Part shown: in pieces, positions 35,430-44,752 of the stretch
How positions within the stretch are numbered: the stretch's first letter is position 1
Layout of the letters: each line of letters begins with the position of its first letter
Source of the DNA: JANXSD01 sp038206385
Lineage (GTDB): Bacteria; Bacteroidota; Bacteroidia; AKYH767-A; OLB10
Direction of reading: 5' to 3'
Assembly: GCA_038206385.1 (NCBI GenBank)
Contig: JBBRAW010000006.1
Span: forward strand, 1-64,000
DNA length: 64,000 bases
Notes under the pieces: model-generated
What the model saw: only the letters and a program-made list of their open reading frames with translations
Database searches by the model: none
What the model was told of the DNA's origin: nothing
Translations under genes and position numbers: made by a program

Positions 35430-36619
35430 GCTACTTTACGTTTCTCCATTGTTACAGAAAGAATTTTTTCTTCTTGCTGATGCGAAATCCTTTCCGTTAA
35501 TTGTTCAACAACTGAAATATCTTCGCCTTCAAATGCCATTGCATATAAACTTGTAATTCTTTTCCACGTATATTTTTCTTTTGCGAAATTCTCTAAATTA
35601 TTTGCGATTTCATTTCGCTTTGTACTACTTAGATTTTTAATAATTTCCACTAAATCATCAACATTTCCAAAATAAATTGCATTGTGTCCTGTGGTTTCTC
35701 TGTTATATGATATGTCAAATGCTACTACAGGCAATCCTAGTCCCATAGCCTCTACTAAAGAAGGGTTTGTACCTCCAGCACTATGCCCATGCACATAAAG
35801 TGCAGCATTCGATCTTAAAACATTTAAAGCGTGTTGATCATAGATGGGATCCAAAAGATAAATGTTAGAAAAATCATTATATTTTTTCCTTAATTGTATT
35901 CCATAAGTTCCATGATCCCATAAACCAACAACTACAAGAAGATGATTGGGGTTCTTTGAAAATGCTTCAAGTATTACGTGAACATTGTTTTCAGGTTCTA
36001 TACGACAAACATTGAAAGCATAAGACTTATCCAAGAAATCGTATCGCGCTAATGTGTCAGATGTCTTATCCTGTTTTGTTACATGATCTGATCCATACTC
36101 AATTAACCAAGCATCATGTCGATCATATTCCGCTTCAACATATTCTCTAATAATTCTATTATCGGTTATAACAGTATCTGCTAATCGTACAGCAATTTTT
36201 TCAGACAATCTTAATATCTTTTTTGCTATCCAATTCCACTTCGGTCTCTTCCATTCTTGTCCATCAATATTTATAAGAATAGGTTTTTTCGTAAACAACT
36301 TTACAAAAGGAAGAATTATTGCACCTGAAACACCCAACATTAAAAGGACATCACTATTACGTAATGCATGAAAAACTGAACAAATATCATAAATGATACT
36401 CTGATAACCATTCGCATTAAATGGCAGATAAACAAGTTTAGCTCCTTTAAAATATTTTGGTCTTGATGCCTTTTTAGCAAAATATTTATTGCTACAATAA
36501 ACAGTTATTTCAAAACGATTATTTAATCGATCTACAAGATGATGCGTTAATGTTTCAAAGCCACCATATTTTGCCGGTAAGCCAGTTGTGCCTATAATTG
36601 CAACGCGTTTAGTGCGCAT
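35426..36619 (-). CDS. Glycosyltransferase, DUF1972/GT4 type
   Basis: The 397-residue protein begins with VAIIGTTGLPAKYGGFETLT, the signature of DUF1972 rhamnosyl/glycosyltransferases, and has a GT4-like C-terminal nucleotide-sugar domain (AGGTNPSLVEAMGLGLPVVAFD). It is cytoplasmic or membrane-associated and adds a sugar to the surface glycan. Its stop overlaps the start of the T9SS adhesin gene (ATGA), an unusual joint message. A 279-base region upstream (36620-36898) separates it from the other polysaccharide genes; I see no gene in it, and it is the likely site of a new promoter. Confidence 0.9.
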   Translation of the reverse strand: MRTKRVAIIGTTGLPAKYGGFETLTHHLVDRLNNRFEITVYCSNKYFAKKASRPKYFKGAKLVYLPFNANGYQSIIYDICSVFHALRNSDVLLMLGVSGAIILPFVKLFTKKPILINIDGQEWKRPKWNWIAKKILRLSEKIAVRLADTVITDNRIIREYVEAEYDRHDAWLIEYGSDHVTKQDKTSDTLARYDFLDKSYAFNVCRIEPENNVHVILEAFSKNPNHLLVVVGLWDHGTYGIQLRKKYNDFSNIYLLDPIYDQHALNVLRSNAALYVHGHSAGGTNPSLVEAMGLGLPVVAFDISYNRETTGHNAIYFGNVDDLVEIIKNLSSTKRNEIANNLENFAKEKYTWKRITSLYAMAFEGEDISVVEQLTERISHQQEEKILSVTMEKRKVA

Positions 36620-36898
36620 ACTAGAGTGGATGAATTTTGGTAATTAAATACTTAACAGTATACTTAAAACGTCTGGAAATGTCTTTCAAAAAATTATATA
36701 AAACCACATTTGTAAGGAATTAAAAATATGTTGTATTAAATAAAACATCTATGCTTCACAAAAGATTGATTCTCAATAAAAAAATATATTTCCACTTTAT
36801 ATAAACTCTAAATTATTATGTAAGAAATTTTCATTTCTCGTGCACTTTCAGTACAACTGTTCCTTTTGATATTATCTTTTAAAAATCTTACAACAATC

Positions 36899-37987
36899 TT
36901 ATAAAAGTCCTATCACTGAGTTTACTTGATTTTGTAAATTTTGAGAGGTAAATTTTTTAGAAGTCAACTTTGCTCCTGAAGATAAATTTACACATTTGAG
37001 TTTGTCAGTTGCCAAACTTTCAAGTACCTGATCTAGTTCCTTTATCTTTCGCACATCAACAGTAAATCCATTAAGACCTGATTTAACAAACTCCGATGGT
37101 CCGCCAACAGGAGGAGCAATTACTGGAACGCCATAACACATCGCCTCCAATAAGGTTAATCCAAATGTTTCTACACACCACCCTGGATTTGTAAGATTAA
37201 CTACAAGACTTGCTCGTTGATAAAAAGGGTGAAGATTTTTTTGAACAGGATAAATAAATAGATTAGCTGATAAATCTTCCTCGACAAAAAATTGTTGAAT
37301 ATCTAAATCCGATGCATTTAACACCAATTCAAATTTCAATGTGGGATGACGTTGTGCTAATGAAATAAATTCATGAACTCCTTTGTACGTCTTTAAAGAA
37401 CAAACCATCAAAACACAAAATTTATCGTGTTGTAAATGATGATAACTGAACCCTTCCGATTGCTCCACAAATTCATCGGGAAGTGCATTGTAAATTACAT
37501 GTGACTTAACATTTTTTAAATGCTCTACTTCTAATAAATAATTGGAAACATAAAGAACATTATTCGCTGTCGAAGAGGCTACATACCGTAGAAACATTTT
37601 TAACAGTTTTGGCTGAATATAACTTTCATGCAAATGATAAATAATTTTTTTACCTGTAATTTTTCCAGCTAGTGCTGCTCCAAATGGTAACAATGTATTT
37701 ACATAAATAATTACATCTTCCTTTCGATACTTTAATATTTGAAAAAACAAAATAATTTGACTTATGATAAACAATATTAATCTGCCATAAACATTAGAAA
37801 CAAATTGATAAGGAAAATATACTACTTTAGATTTAATTCTACTTAAAAATCCTTCTCGATTTTTAGAGGTATGCAATATAATTTCGTAACCGGCCTTTTG
37901 TAATCCTTCTAATGCTTGGATAAAAACAAGAGGGCTACCACTAAAGTCGTTTAGTAAATGAACTGCAACAATTTTTTTCATTTTCAT
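36899..37987 (-). CDS. Glycosyltransferase family 4
   Basis: The 362-residue GT-B enzyme has an N-terminal acceptor domain (HLLNDFSGSPLVFIQ, KKIIYHLHESYIQPK) and a C-terminal donor domain with the GT4 Glu-x7-Glu-like region ETFGLTLLEAMCYGVPVIAPPVGG. A hydrophobic patch (LILFIISQIILFFQIL) may bind membrane. It follows another GT4 gene by 11 bases and is probably the last gene of the long leftward operon that starts at wza. Confidence 0.9.
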   Translation of the reverse strand: MKMKKIVAVHLLNDFSGSPLVFIQALEGLQKAGYEIILHTSKNREGFLSRIKSKVVYFPYQFVSNVYGRLILFIISQIILFFQILKYRKEDVIIYVNTLLPFGAALAGKITGKKIIYHLHESYIQPKLLKMFLRYVASSTANNVLYVSNYLLEVEHLKNVKSHVIYNALPDEFVEQSEGFSYHHLQHDKFCVLMVCSLKTYKGVHEFISLAQRHPTLKFELVLNASDLDIQQFFVEEDLSANLFIYPVQKNLHPFYQRASLVVNLTNPGWCVETFGLTLLEAMCYGVPVIAPPVGGPSEFVKSGLNGFTVDVRKIKELDQVLESLATDKLKCVNLSSGAKLTSKKFTSQNLQNQVNSVIGLL

Positions 37988-37998
37988 TTAAAGAATGA

Positions 37999-39258
37999 TT
38001 AACTAGCTTTTGGTAGTAATGACTCGTACACATCTCTTAGACGTTCTCCTCTCAAATTCCAATCAAATTTTGTTTTAAATGTTCTTATTGCTCCTTCCGA
38101 CAATTCATTGTATCGAACTTTATCATTATGTAATAATGTTAATGCTGCTGAAAAATGGGTGATGCTTGAATCATATCTTCCATATGGAACAGTAATGCCA
38201 CACGATGAATCGATAAATTCACCAGGACCTTCATTTCTAAAACATAATACCGGAACACCAAACGATAAAGCTTCAGCAATGACCATCCCAGCTCCTTCAT
38301 GAGATGGAAATAGAAATACTTTAGACTTCAAATACAATTTTTGAAAATCACTTCTGTGAAGCCACTCAATAAATTGTACTGCATCGCCTAACTCTAATTC
38401 ATTTACTAACCTTTGCAAGTATGGTTTACTTGGTCCGTCGCCAACTAATATTAATTTAGCTTTCAACTTATCTGAAATAGGAAGTTGATGATAAAATCGA
38501 GCGAAGGATTTTATAGTAATATCAAATCCCTTTAATGGTACGAATCTTCCTGCTGAAAGAACAATAAATCTGTCATCTAAATTAGAAGAATTAAAAAGTG
38601 AGTTATGCGCTTCGGAACTAACTGAAGGCATGTGAATAGTTTGCTTTTGTGTAAGATGAAGCATCTTGGCAACTGTAGAATTCATTGTTAAAACAGCATC
38701 GGCATGTTGAACAGTTTGTCGAAGGAAAGGATCAACATTCCAAAAATATTTTTTTATCATCCATTTAATTTGTTCAACAATATATGTTTTCCTTCCATAA
38801 ACATGCAAAACATAATCTTTAGGAATTCGAGGGTGATGTCCAATAGGTCCCCACACAAAAGGTTTTTTTAAAACCCATAACCTTGATGGAGTCCAATCAT
38901 TATGGAAATTTAAATTATGAACAATATCAAAGTGGAGATTTTTTCTTTTTATATAATACGGTAAAAAATATTGCCATAAATAATAATAGGGCAATGCACC
39001 TCTGCTTCCTTTTTTCCAAAAGCGCATCCAATACGGTAAATCAAAATAAATAAATTGAATATTTTTATAATATTCAGAAGGATGATCGATCATATATCTT
39101 TCGATATCTGTTCGTGTATTTTTTCTTACAACTGCAATGATCTTATTGAATCGTGCAATCTGATTTATAAAATTCCATCCCATGCCATCTTCCGAACCAT
39201 GATAGGGATTTACTGCATACGCACTCAATAAAATAGTATTTACTTTTGTTGTATTCAT
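37999..39258 (-). CDS. Glycosyltransferase family 4
   Basis: The 419-residue protein has the N-terminal SAYAVNPYHGSEDGMGWNF signature of a GT4 subgroup common in exopolysaccharide loci and the donor-site region SHEGAGMVIAEALSFGVPVLCF. It should add one sugar of the repeat unit at the cytoplasmic face. It lies 18 bases after the acetyltransferase gene in the same direction. Confidence 0.92.
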   Translation of the reverse strand: MNTTKVNTILLSAYAVNPYHGSEDGMGWNFINQIARFNKIIAVVRKNTRTDIERYMIDHPSEYYKNIQFIYFDLPYWMRFWKKGSRGALPYYYLWQYFLPYYIKRKNLHFDIVHNLNFHNDWTPSRLWVLKKPFVWGPIGHHPRIPKDYVLHVYGRKTYIVEQIKWMIKKYFWNVDPFLRQTVQHADAVLTMNSTVAKMLHLTQKQTIHMPSVSSEAHNSLFNSSNLDDRFIVLSAGRFVPLKGFDITIKSFARFYHQLPISDKLKAKLILVGDGPSKPYLQRLVNELELGDAVQFIEWLHRSDFQKLYLKSKVFLFPSHEGAGMVIAEALSFGVPVLCFRNEGPGEFIDSSCGITVPYGRYDSSITHFSAALTLLHNDKVRYNELSEGAIRTFKTKFDWNLRGERLRDVYESLLPKAS

Positions 39259-39276
39259 TATTTCTTAAATATAATT

Positions 39277-40008
39277 CTATCCTGCCATTTTCATTGATGA
39301 AATCATTTCTTCTGTTGCATTTCTATTTCGAATAACTTTAGCTGGAACGCCACCAATTATCGAATTCGGTTGCATATCTTTCGTTACAACTGCACCTGCA
39401 GCTATTACACAATTTTCTCCAATAGTAACTCCATCTAGAATCGTCACCTTTGCACCTATCCAACAGTTACGACTTATATAAATTCCTTTTCTACTTACAG
39501 GTTGAAGTCGTATCAATTCATCATTCACATTAAATGAATGGTTTTCTGGATGACAACTAAAATAGGGTCCGATGATACAATCATCATCGATTGTTAATCC
39601 TCCTGCTCCACCTAAATGTGCAAATTCGCCAATACCAACGTGCTTACCAATTCTAATAAATTCTCCTAGTTCATTGAAAGAGAATGAAACTTTCAAATAA
39701 GAATTACCACCAATCCATGAGTGATCGTCAATAAAAAAACCTTGCTTACCATTGGCAATAATTTGAACATTGTCACCGATTTGTATGGCTTTACCATAAT
39801 GAAAAAACTTTTTCCCAATAATATTTACATTGTTCCCAAGGAAAATAAATTTATTCGGACTAAAAATATTAATCATCTTTAACCCACGTAAAAGAGCCAT
39901 TGTTTTCGACCATAGAAAAGAATACATCATTGCATCATCCACATTTTTATCAAGTGTGAATGATGGATTTTTTTTTCTCCCAAGGTATGTTACAAGGCAC
40001 TTTAACAT
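39277..40008 (-). CDS. Hexapeptide-repeat acyltransferase
   Basis: The 243-residue protein is a left-handed beta-helix acyltransferase: hexapeptide turns are clear in IGKHVGIGEFAHLGG, IDDDCIIGPYFSCHPENH and NCWIGAKVTILDGVTIGENC, ending in GGVPAKVIRNR. The HPENH His is a plausible catalytic base. It probably O-acetylates a glycan sugar. The ATG at 40008 is chosen because it follows the methyltransferase stop by one base; a longer start at 40107 would overlap that gene by 98 bases. Confidence 0.9.
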   Translation of the reverse strand: MLKCLVTYLGRKKNPSFTLDKNVDDAMMYSFLWSKTMALLRGLKMINIFSPNKFIFLGNNVNIIGKKFFHYGKAIQIGDNVQIIANGKQGFFIDDHSWIGGNSYLKVSFSFNELGEFIRIGKHVGIGEFAHLGGAGGLTIDDDCIIGPYFSCHPENHSFNVNDELIRLQPVSRKGIYISRNCWIGAKVTILDGVTIGENCVIAAGAVVTKDMQPNSIIGGVPAKVIRNRNATEEMISSMKMAG

Positions 40009-40009
40009 A

Positions 40010-40765
40010 TTATATTTTCCAAAATGTCGTTTGACAAACAAAGAATGCCATAGGTGAAAATCCAGAAAACTTATGCATTTCTTTTCCTTCCAATAAATTA
40101 GCTCCATTCCAATTTACTGGATTATCACTATTATCTAATATTAACCAACCACCTGGTTTAATTTTTTTAAGCGCAGCGCGAATACAATCATTCCGTCGTG
40201 TAAAATCATTCATTGAATCAATTAAAACGATGTCAAAATATTCATCATCTAAACGTTTAAGATCAGTGATGGTATCGCTGCCTTGCATAACATTTAGATT
40301 GAATCGACTTTCATTGTATTTTTCTGGATTAGAATGGACCTTAGAAATAATCATCTGAGCCCATTCGATATTATGTTCGTAAGTAACAAGATTAACTCCT
40401 TTATCCAAAAACCATAAAGAGCTATTTCCACCTCCTAATTCTAAAACTCTCATACCAGGTCGAACTATACCAGATAAATATTTTATAGCATCTAGAACAA
40501 TAAAAGGAACAGGATTTTTCATGATTGGAGAAGTACGTGCTTGCATATACGTCTTCATAATATACGGCAATCGAGAGACGCTATAAAGTGAAGGGAAATT
40601 TCCCTCGTAATCCGTAAAACGTAAGCTAGCCTTCAATTTTTCAATATGACCATCATCACACTCCCACTTTAAAGTTGTGCGTCCCAATAATCTATCGATA
40701 ACAGGCTTTTCATAACTTGATTGAACAGTGTTTTGATTTGGTGCTGTAAAATTTTGACGTTTCAT
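40010..40765 (-). CDS. Class I SAM-dependent methyltransferase
   Basis: The 251-residue protein has the Rossmann SAM-binding motif VLELGGGNSSLWFLDKGVN, the acidic strand TYEHNIEWAQ and a post-I stretch DIVLIDSMNDFTRR, followed by LKKIKPGGWLILDNSDN. The first ~100 residues are lineage-specific. In this setting it may methylate a sugar of the surface glycan. It sits between the thymidylate-kinase-like gene and the acyltransferase gene in the same operon. Confidence 0.85.
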   Translation of the reverse strand: MKRQNFTAPNQNTVQSSYEKPVIDRLLGRTTLKWECDDGHIEKLKASLRFTDYEGNFPSLYSVSRLPYIMKTYMQARTSPIMKNPVPFIVLDAIKYLSGIVRPGMRVLELGGGNSSLWFLDKGVNLVTYEHNIEWAQMIISKVHSNPEKYNESRFNLNVMQGSDTITDLKRLDDEYFDIVLIDSMNDFTRRNDCIRAALKKIKPGGWLILDNSDNPVNWNGANLLEGKEMHKFSGFSPMAFFVCQTTFWKI

Positions 40766-40789
40766 GGATATAATTTATGTTAAATTATT

Positions 40790-42094
40790 TCAAAGTGTTG
40801 CCGAAATACATTCTTTCATTACAAGATCGAGTGTATGATTAAGATCGGTATTATTAATAACCATATATTGTTGTTTACTTCCTGATTTACTAAGGTCTTC
40901 AAACAACTCCTTGTATTCAGCGGTTAGATTTTGAATGTCAATACTGCTTAATTCACGTTTACGGCTAAGAATAATTTCAGGAGCAGCATACAGAAATACA
41001 TTCACATTCGGTTTAAAAAGAAAATAATAAAATAAGCGAAGAAAGCTTTTCGGTAAAACAATATTTGAACGTTTCGAATCAATAATAAAATCAAAATAAT
41101 ATCGATCATACAACACAGTGTAACCTCTTAATGTATATTTGAAATAAATGTAATATTGTCCGAATAAATAATCTAAATAATAGTATAGAAACCGAATCAG
41201 TGAACTAAGTTTATTCGTATTACTTCCTTGTCGTGGTAGCTGATTTATTGTTCTCATTTCTGCACTCCTTTTTCCATAACGAATGGAACTAAGAATTGGA
41301 AGTAATGATGGACGATGACGTAAAACCTTTACGCGTTGTCGATATTTTATTTGTAAGCTATCGCGAACACTTTCTAATAATGTTGATTTTCCAGCACCAT
41401 CAACTCCGCTAAACGTTACAACAATTCCACGATTGTGGATCATGTCTCGAAATACATCTGTTATGTATCTTAAAAATTTTATTGCGCGAAAAACTTTATG
41501 GTTATCTGAATGTTCAAGTATTTTTTGAATTATCTTTTTTGATTCTCTTTCGGAAGTAACGAATAATTCGTCTAATGTATTTAAATGCAATTTGTACTTG
41601 TGACAGATGTAGCCGAAAATTTCACTTCTTTCCTCTTTACTTAAAGAGGTATAATACTGAACATAGCGATCAGGTGTATTAGCTTTGTTTATTAGATTAA
41701 AAAGTACAATATATTCGTAATTGTGTTTTAATGCAGCAACTTTTATATTCTCCTTTGAAATAATAACATGATTTAGGATATCTTTTGCCTCTAGATAAAT
41801 AATCCCTTTTCTATCGAAACGATGTATAAGATCTACCTCTAAGTATGTTCCATCCTTAAAAGAAATATTTACAAATGTTACAAATGATTTTTTATAAACA
41901 TGAACCCATTCAATATTATCTCCAGCGCGAATTAATTTAAGAAATTTTATTTTTTCGCTTTCCTTAATTAATAAGTCGATGTCAGAGGAAGTTGGTATTT
42001 CATCAATAAATTCATGCGTGAATTTTAACAAAGCGTATCGAAAATCCGAAGCTCCTTTAAAAAAGTAATGCAAAAATTCTTTTCGATGACTCAT
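40790..42094 (-). CDS. Nucleotidyltransferase-like domain fused to a thymidylate-kinase-like P-loop kinase
   Basis: The 434-residue protein has two parts. Residues about 20-125 resemble a minimal nucleotidyltransferase fold, with SSDIDLLI giving the Asp-x-Asp and LEVDLIHRF a third Asp, although the usual Gly-Ser before them is not clear. Residues about 220-430 are a dTMP-kinase-like domain with P-loop FSGVDGAGKSTLL and a DR motif in LYDRYYFDF. Free dTMP kinase activity seems unlikely in a polysaccharide operon; phosphorylation of a glycan or lipid carrier is inference. Its start overlaps the upstream phosphotransferase gene by 4 bases, so the two products probably work together. Confidence 0.8.
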   Translation of the reverse strand: MSHRKEFLHYFFKGASDFRYALLKFTHEFIDEIPTSSDIDLLIKESEKIKFLKLIRAGDNIEWVHVYKKSFVTFVNISFKDGTYLEVDLIHRFDRKGIIYLEAKDILNHVIISKENIKVAALKHNYEYIVLFNLINKANTPDRYVQYYTSLSKEERSEIFGYICHKYKLHLNTLDELFVTSERESKKIIQKILEHSDNHKVFRAIKFLRYITDVFRDMIHNRGIVVTFSGVDGAGKSTLLESVRDSLQIKYRQRVKVLRHRPSLLPILSSIRYGKRSAEMRTINQLPRQGSNTNKLSSLIRFLYYYLDYLFGQYYIYFKYTLRGYTVLYDRYYFDFIIDSKRSNIVLPKSFLRLFYYFLFKPNVNVFLYAAPEIILSRKRELSSIDIQNLTAEYKELFEDLSKSGSKQQYMVINNTDLNHTLDLVMKECISATL

Positions 42095-43476
42095 ACGTTG
42101 GTCGCTGAATTATCAGCAATATGTGTTATGTCTTCAAGAGCTTCTAGCCACGCATCCATCATCCATTGACTCTGCGTTAGCAATTCAGTTTCATTAATAT
42201 ATTGCCGTAAATAATAACTTACATTAAACAAAAGATACAAACGATAATTTAATGCTGTATTAATTTTATACTTATGAACGATCTGCTTGATGAGAGGTGT
42301 TTGTTGCCATTTTTGTACTGACTTTATTACATCATTATATTTTTTTTGATGCTGAAGAATTGTTGATTGAAAAGTGAAGTGGTATAAATCGAACAACATT
42401 GGGATTCCGTTTCGAGCTAATTCCCAATCATAAACATATAAACGTTGATCATCACAATACATATTCCAAGGAGTGAAGTCGCCATGAGAAACAGAAACTG
42501 CGATTTCATCTGTTACAGAAATACTATTGTAAACTTTTGTAAGTAAATAAATAATTCGCTTTGTCTTGGCCGTATTTAGTCCATTTGAAAATAGCAATTC
42601 TTGTTTTAAGAATTCCATGTTGTTGATGATGGTATGCCATGCAACACTTTCCATTATCATTTTACGTTCATGACTAATATTATACAATTCTGCCATCACC
42701 TTTGCGTGAATTGAGGTAATACGATCTGCCGAAATCACAATGCCCGGCTTCACATTACTGATACGCGCATTTCCATTAATCTTCTTCGAGAGTTTCGGTA
42801 GACTTAATGTTGTGAAATCATATTTTCCAAGCGCAGTAAGCATTTCTATTTCGTTTTGTACTAGTGACTTTGAATGTTTTGTTAGTGGGATTTTCACAAA
42901 GCCTGAACAGCTTGATTTATCGTGAATTTCCATTACCGTTTTGCGAGTTGCTCCTCTTGTTCCAGTGAAGAATGATACAGATTCATGTTGCATCACTCCG
43001 TTAAGTTGTTTTACTCGTTCTAGTAGATTTTGTTGCAGATAAATAACCCCAGAAGCAAGTCGTTGCTCTTGCCCAATTTTCCACGCTAGGTGGCTAAGTT
43101 TTTTATAAAACCTTCCCTTCCAAGTTGCTGTATTGTAGAGTGATAAGTATCCCGCATGTTTATCGTCAGCTAGAAAAAGCCAACGCATCGTACCATCAGG
43201 ATTATTAATAAAATAAATTTTTATTGTTTCTTCTCCAATAGAAAGTCCCGCATAAAGCGCATTTTCAACGTTACCATCGGGATTAAAACCAGAAGTTAAA
43301 TCGACATAAAACAAAGTCTCATCTTCTTGAAATATTGGTTCTTGCAATAGTCGAAAATCAATGTTCTGAGCGACCGTTAATCGGTGATAAGGATCAAAAA
43401 TGGCAAGTGTTTTCTTCTCAGGCGAAAAAATATCACGCAGCAGAACTAGATCGGAAAGATATATAGGTTTTTGCAT
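42091..43476 (-). CDS. APH/choline-kinase-like phosphotransferase
   Basis: In this 461-residue protein the C-terminal half has the eukaryotic-like kinase core of aminoglycoside phosphotransferases: the Brenner motif VSHGDFTPWNMY (catalytic Asp and metal Asn) and YVYDWELAR (metal-binding Asp). The N-terminal ~200 residues are unassigned. A small-molecule or sugar target is more likely than protein. The ATG at 43476 is chosen; a start at 43512 would overlap the preceding ligase gene by 80 bases. It is coupled by ATGA to the thymidylate-kinase-like gene. Confidence 0.8.
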   Translation of the reverse strand: MQKPIYLSDLVLLRDIFSPEKKTLAIFDPYHRLTVAQNIDFRLLQEPIFQEDETLFYVDLTSGFNPDGNVENALYAGLSIGEETIKIYFINNPDGTMRWLFLADDKHAGYLSLYNTATWKGRFYKKLSHLAWKIGQEQRLASGVIYLQQNLLERVKQLNGVMQHESVSFFTGTRGATRKTVMEIHDKSSCSGFVKIPLTKHSKSLVQNEIEMLTALGKYDFTTLSLPKLSKKINGNARISNVKPGIVISADRITSIHAKVMAELYNISHERKMIMESVAWHTIINNMEFLKQELLFSNGLNTAKTKRIIYLLTKVYNSISVTDEIAVSVSHGDFTPWNMYCDDQRLYVYDWELARNGIPMLFDLYHFTFQSTILQHQKKYNDVIKSVQKWQQTPLIKQIVHKYKINTALNYRLYLLFNVSYYLRQYINETELLTQSQWMMDAWLEALEDITHIADNSATNV

Positions 43477-44752
43477 TGGATTCCGTACTCCGATATATAC
43501 GTGATGAAACACCTAATGGTTCGATACTAATTGTAATAACAATTAAGAGATAAAAAAGAATTCCATAATTTGTTTCACCAAAGATTCCGAACTCTGTTAA
43601 TGAGTTTATGAGTAATGGAATAAAAATTAATAACGCAGACGTTTTTTGTGCTTTATCAGGATGTGTTAAAAGTGCATGTAAGAAAGTACTTAGCTGTGAT
43701 AGCACTAACAACAATCCTACTAATCCTAGTCCTAATAATACTTGTAAAAAAGTATTATGAGTCATGGCTCCTGAATATGCATTCAGTGATTCAAATTTAT
43801 CGGCATAATCGATTCGCATATATCCAAAACCAAACCAGGGTTCACGCGGGAAATTATACGTCAATAAATCTTTCCAAAACGGAATTCTTCCTGTCATACT
43901 CATTACCTCTTCTGCATTACTTTGTTTTACAAAAATTTGATATCCAAGCAATGGAATTGTGAGTATTAACAAACTTCCTAAGGCGATCTTAAATGCTTTC
44001 GATTGTTGTTTATATCCATAAAGTCCAATTACTAAAAGCATCGAAATAAAAGAAGAGCGAGATCCAGTTAGAAAGAGTAAATAAATTAATCCTCCAATAA
44101 TAAATATAGATCGAACGCTATATTTATTATCCTTAAATAACATTGGTAACATTACTGCTATTCCTACAACAAGCAACATTCCTAGCTCATTTGGATTAAT
44201 AATATATCCACCTAATCGTGATACTTCGCCACCATGTGTTAGTCGATAATATTGATCTGGGTCTAAAACTTTACCTATTGCAAACCATGCTGCAATTAAT
44301 GCTATTGCTGGTGCAATAATTTTATGCAATTCGAAATACCCTCCTGGATACAAGGATTTACATGCTAATACTAATCGCATAAAAAAGAATGCAAATACAA
44401 AGCTTTCAATATCCATAAATATTTGTAGCAACGAATATTTAAAAGAGCTTGTCCATAATAAAGATGCAATACCCAAAACTAAATATCCAAAATATAACCA
44501 GAGTGGCAAAGGGTATTTAATTTTATAAAGTGGCTTATCACTTCGCATTTGTTGAATAATACTTGCTGTAATAACAGTAATTGTTAATGTCGTTCGCAAA
44601 CCTGCTTTTAATGCTTGTGTTATTATTAAATCTTCTGACAAAACGAAGTAACTAATGATTCTTAAAAGAATTATCGAAACAAGAAATACTCGAAATCCAG
44701 GAGCAGGATTCTTATAGATCGCTTTAGCGTTCATAAAGGAGTTATGCTGCAT
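43433..44752 (-). CDS. O-antigen ligase/polymerase family membrane protein
   Basis: The 439-residue protein has about ten to twelve membrane helices and the Wzy/WaaL region LTGSRSSFISMLLVIG followed by a periplasmic loop (GRIPFWKDLL, WFGFGYMRIDYADK, MTHNTFLQVLLGLG). The Arg and His residues in that loop are typical of the family. It should polymerise or ligate lipid-linked repeat units on the periplasmic side. The ATG at 44752 overlaps the preceding gene by 11 bases; a second ATG at 44734 avoids the overlap and is a fair alternative. Confidence 0.88.
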   Translation of the reverse strand: MQHNSFMNAKAIYKNPAPGFRVFLVSIILLRIISYFVLSEDLIITQALKAGLRTTLTITVITASIIQQMRSDKPLYKIKYPLPLWLYFGYLVLGIASLLWTSSFKYSLLQIFMDIESFVFAFFFMRLVLACKSLYPGGYFELHKIIAPAIALIAAWFAIGKVLDPDQYYRLTHGGEVSRLGGYIINPNELGMLLVVGIAVMLPMLFKDNKYSVRSIFIIGGLIYLLFLTGSRSSFISMLLVIGLYGYKQQSKAFKIALGSLLILTIPLLGYQIFVKQSNAEEVMSMTGRIPFWKDLLTYNFPREPWFGFGYMRIDYADKFESLNAYSGAMTHNTFLQVLLGLGLVGLLLVLSQLSTFLHALLTHPDKAQKTSALLIFIPLLINSLTEFGIFGETNYGILFYLLIVITISIEPLGVSSRIYRSTESNAKTYISFRSSSAA

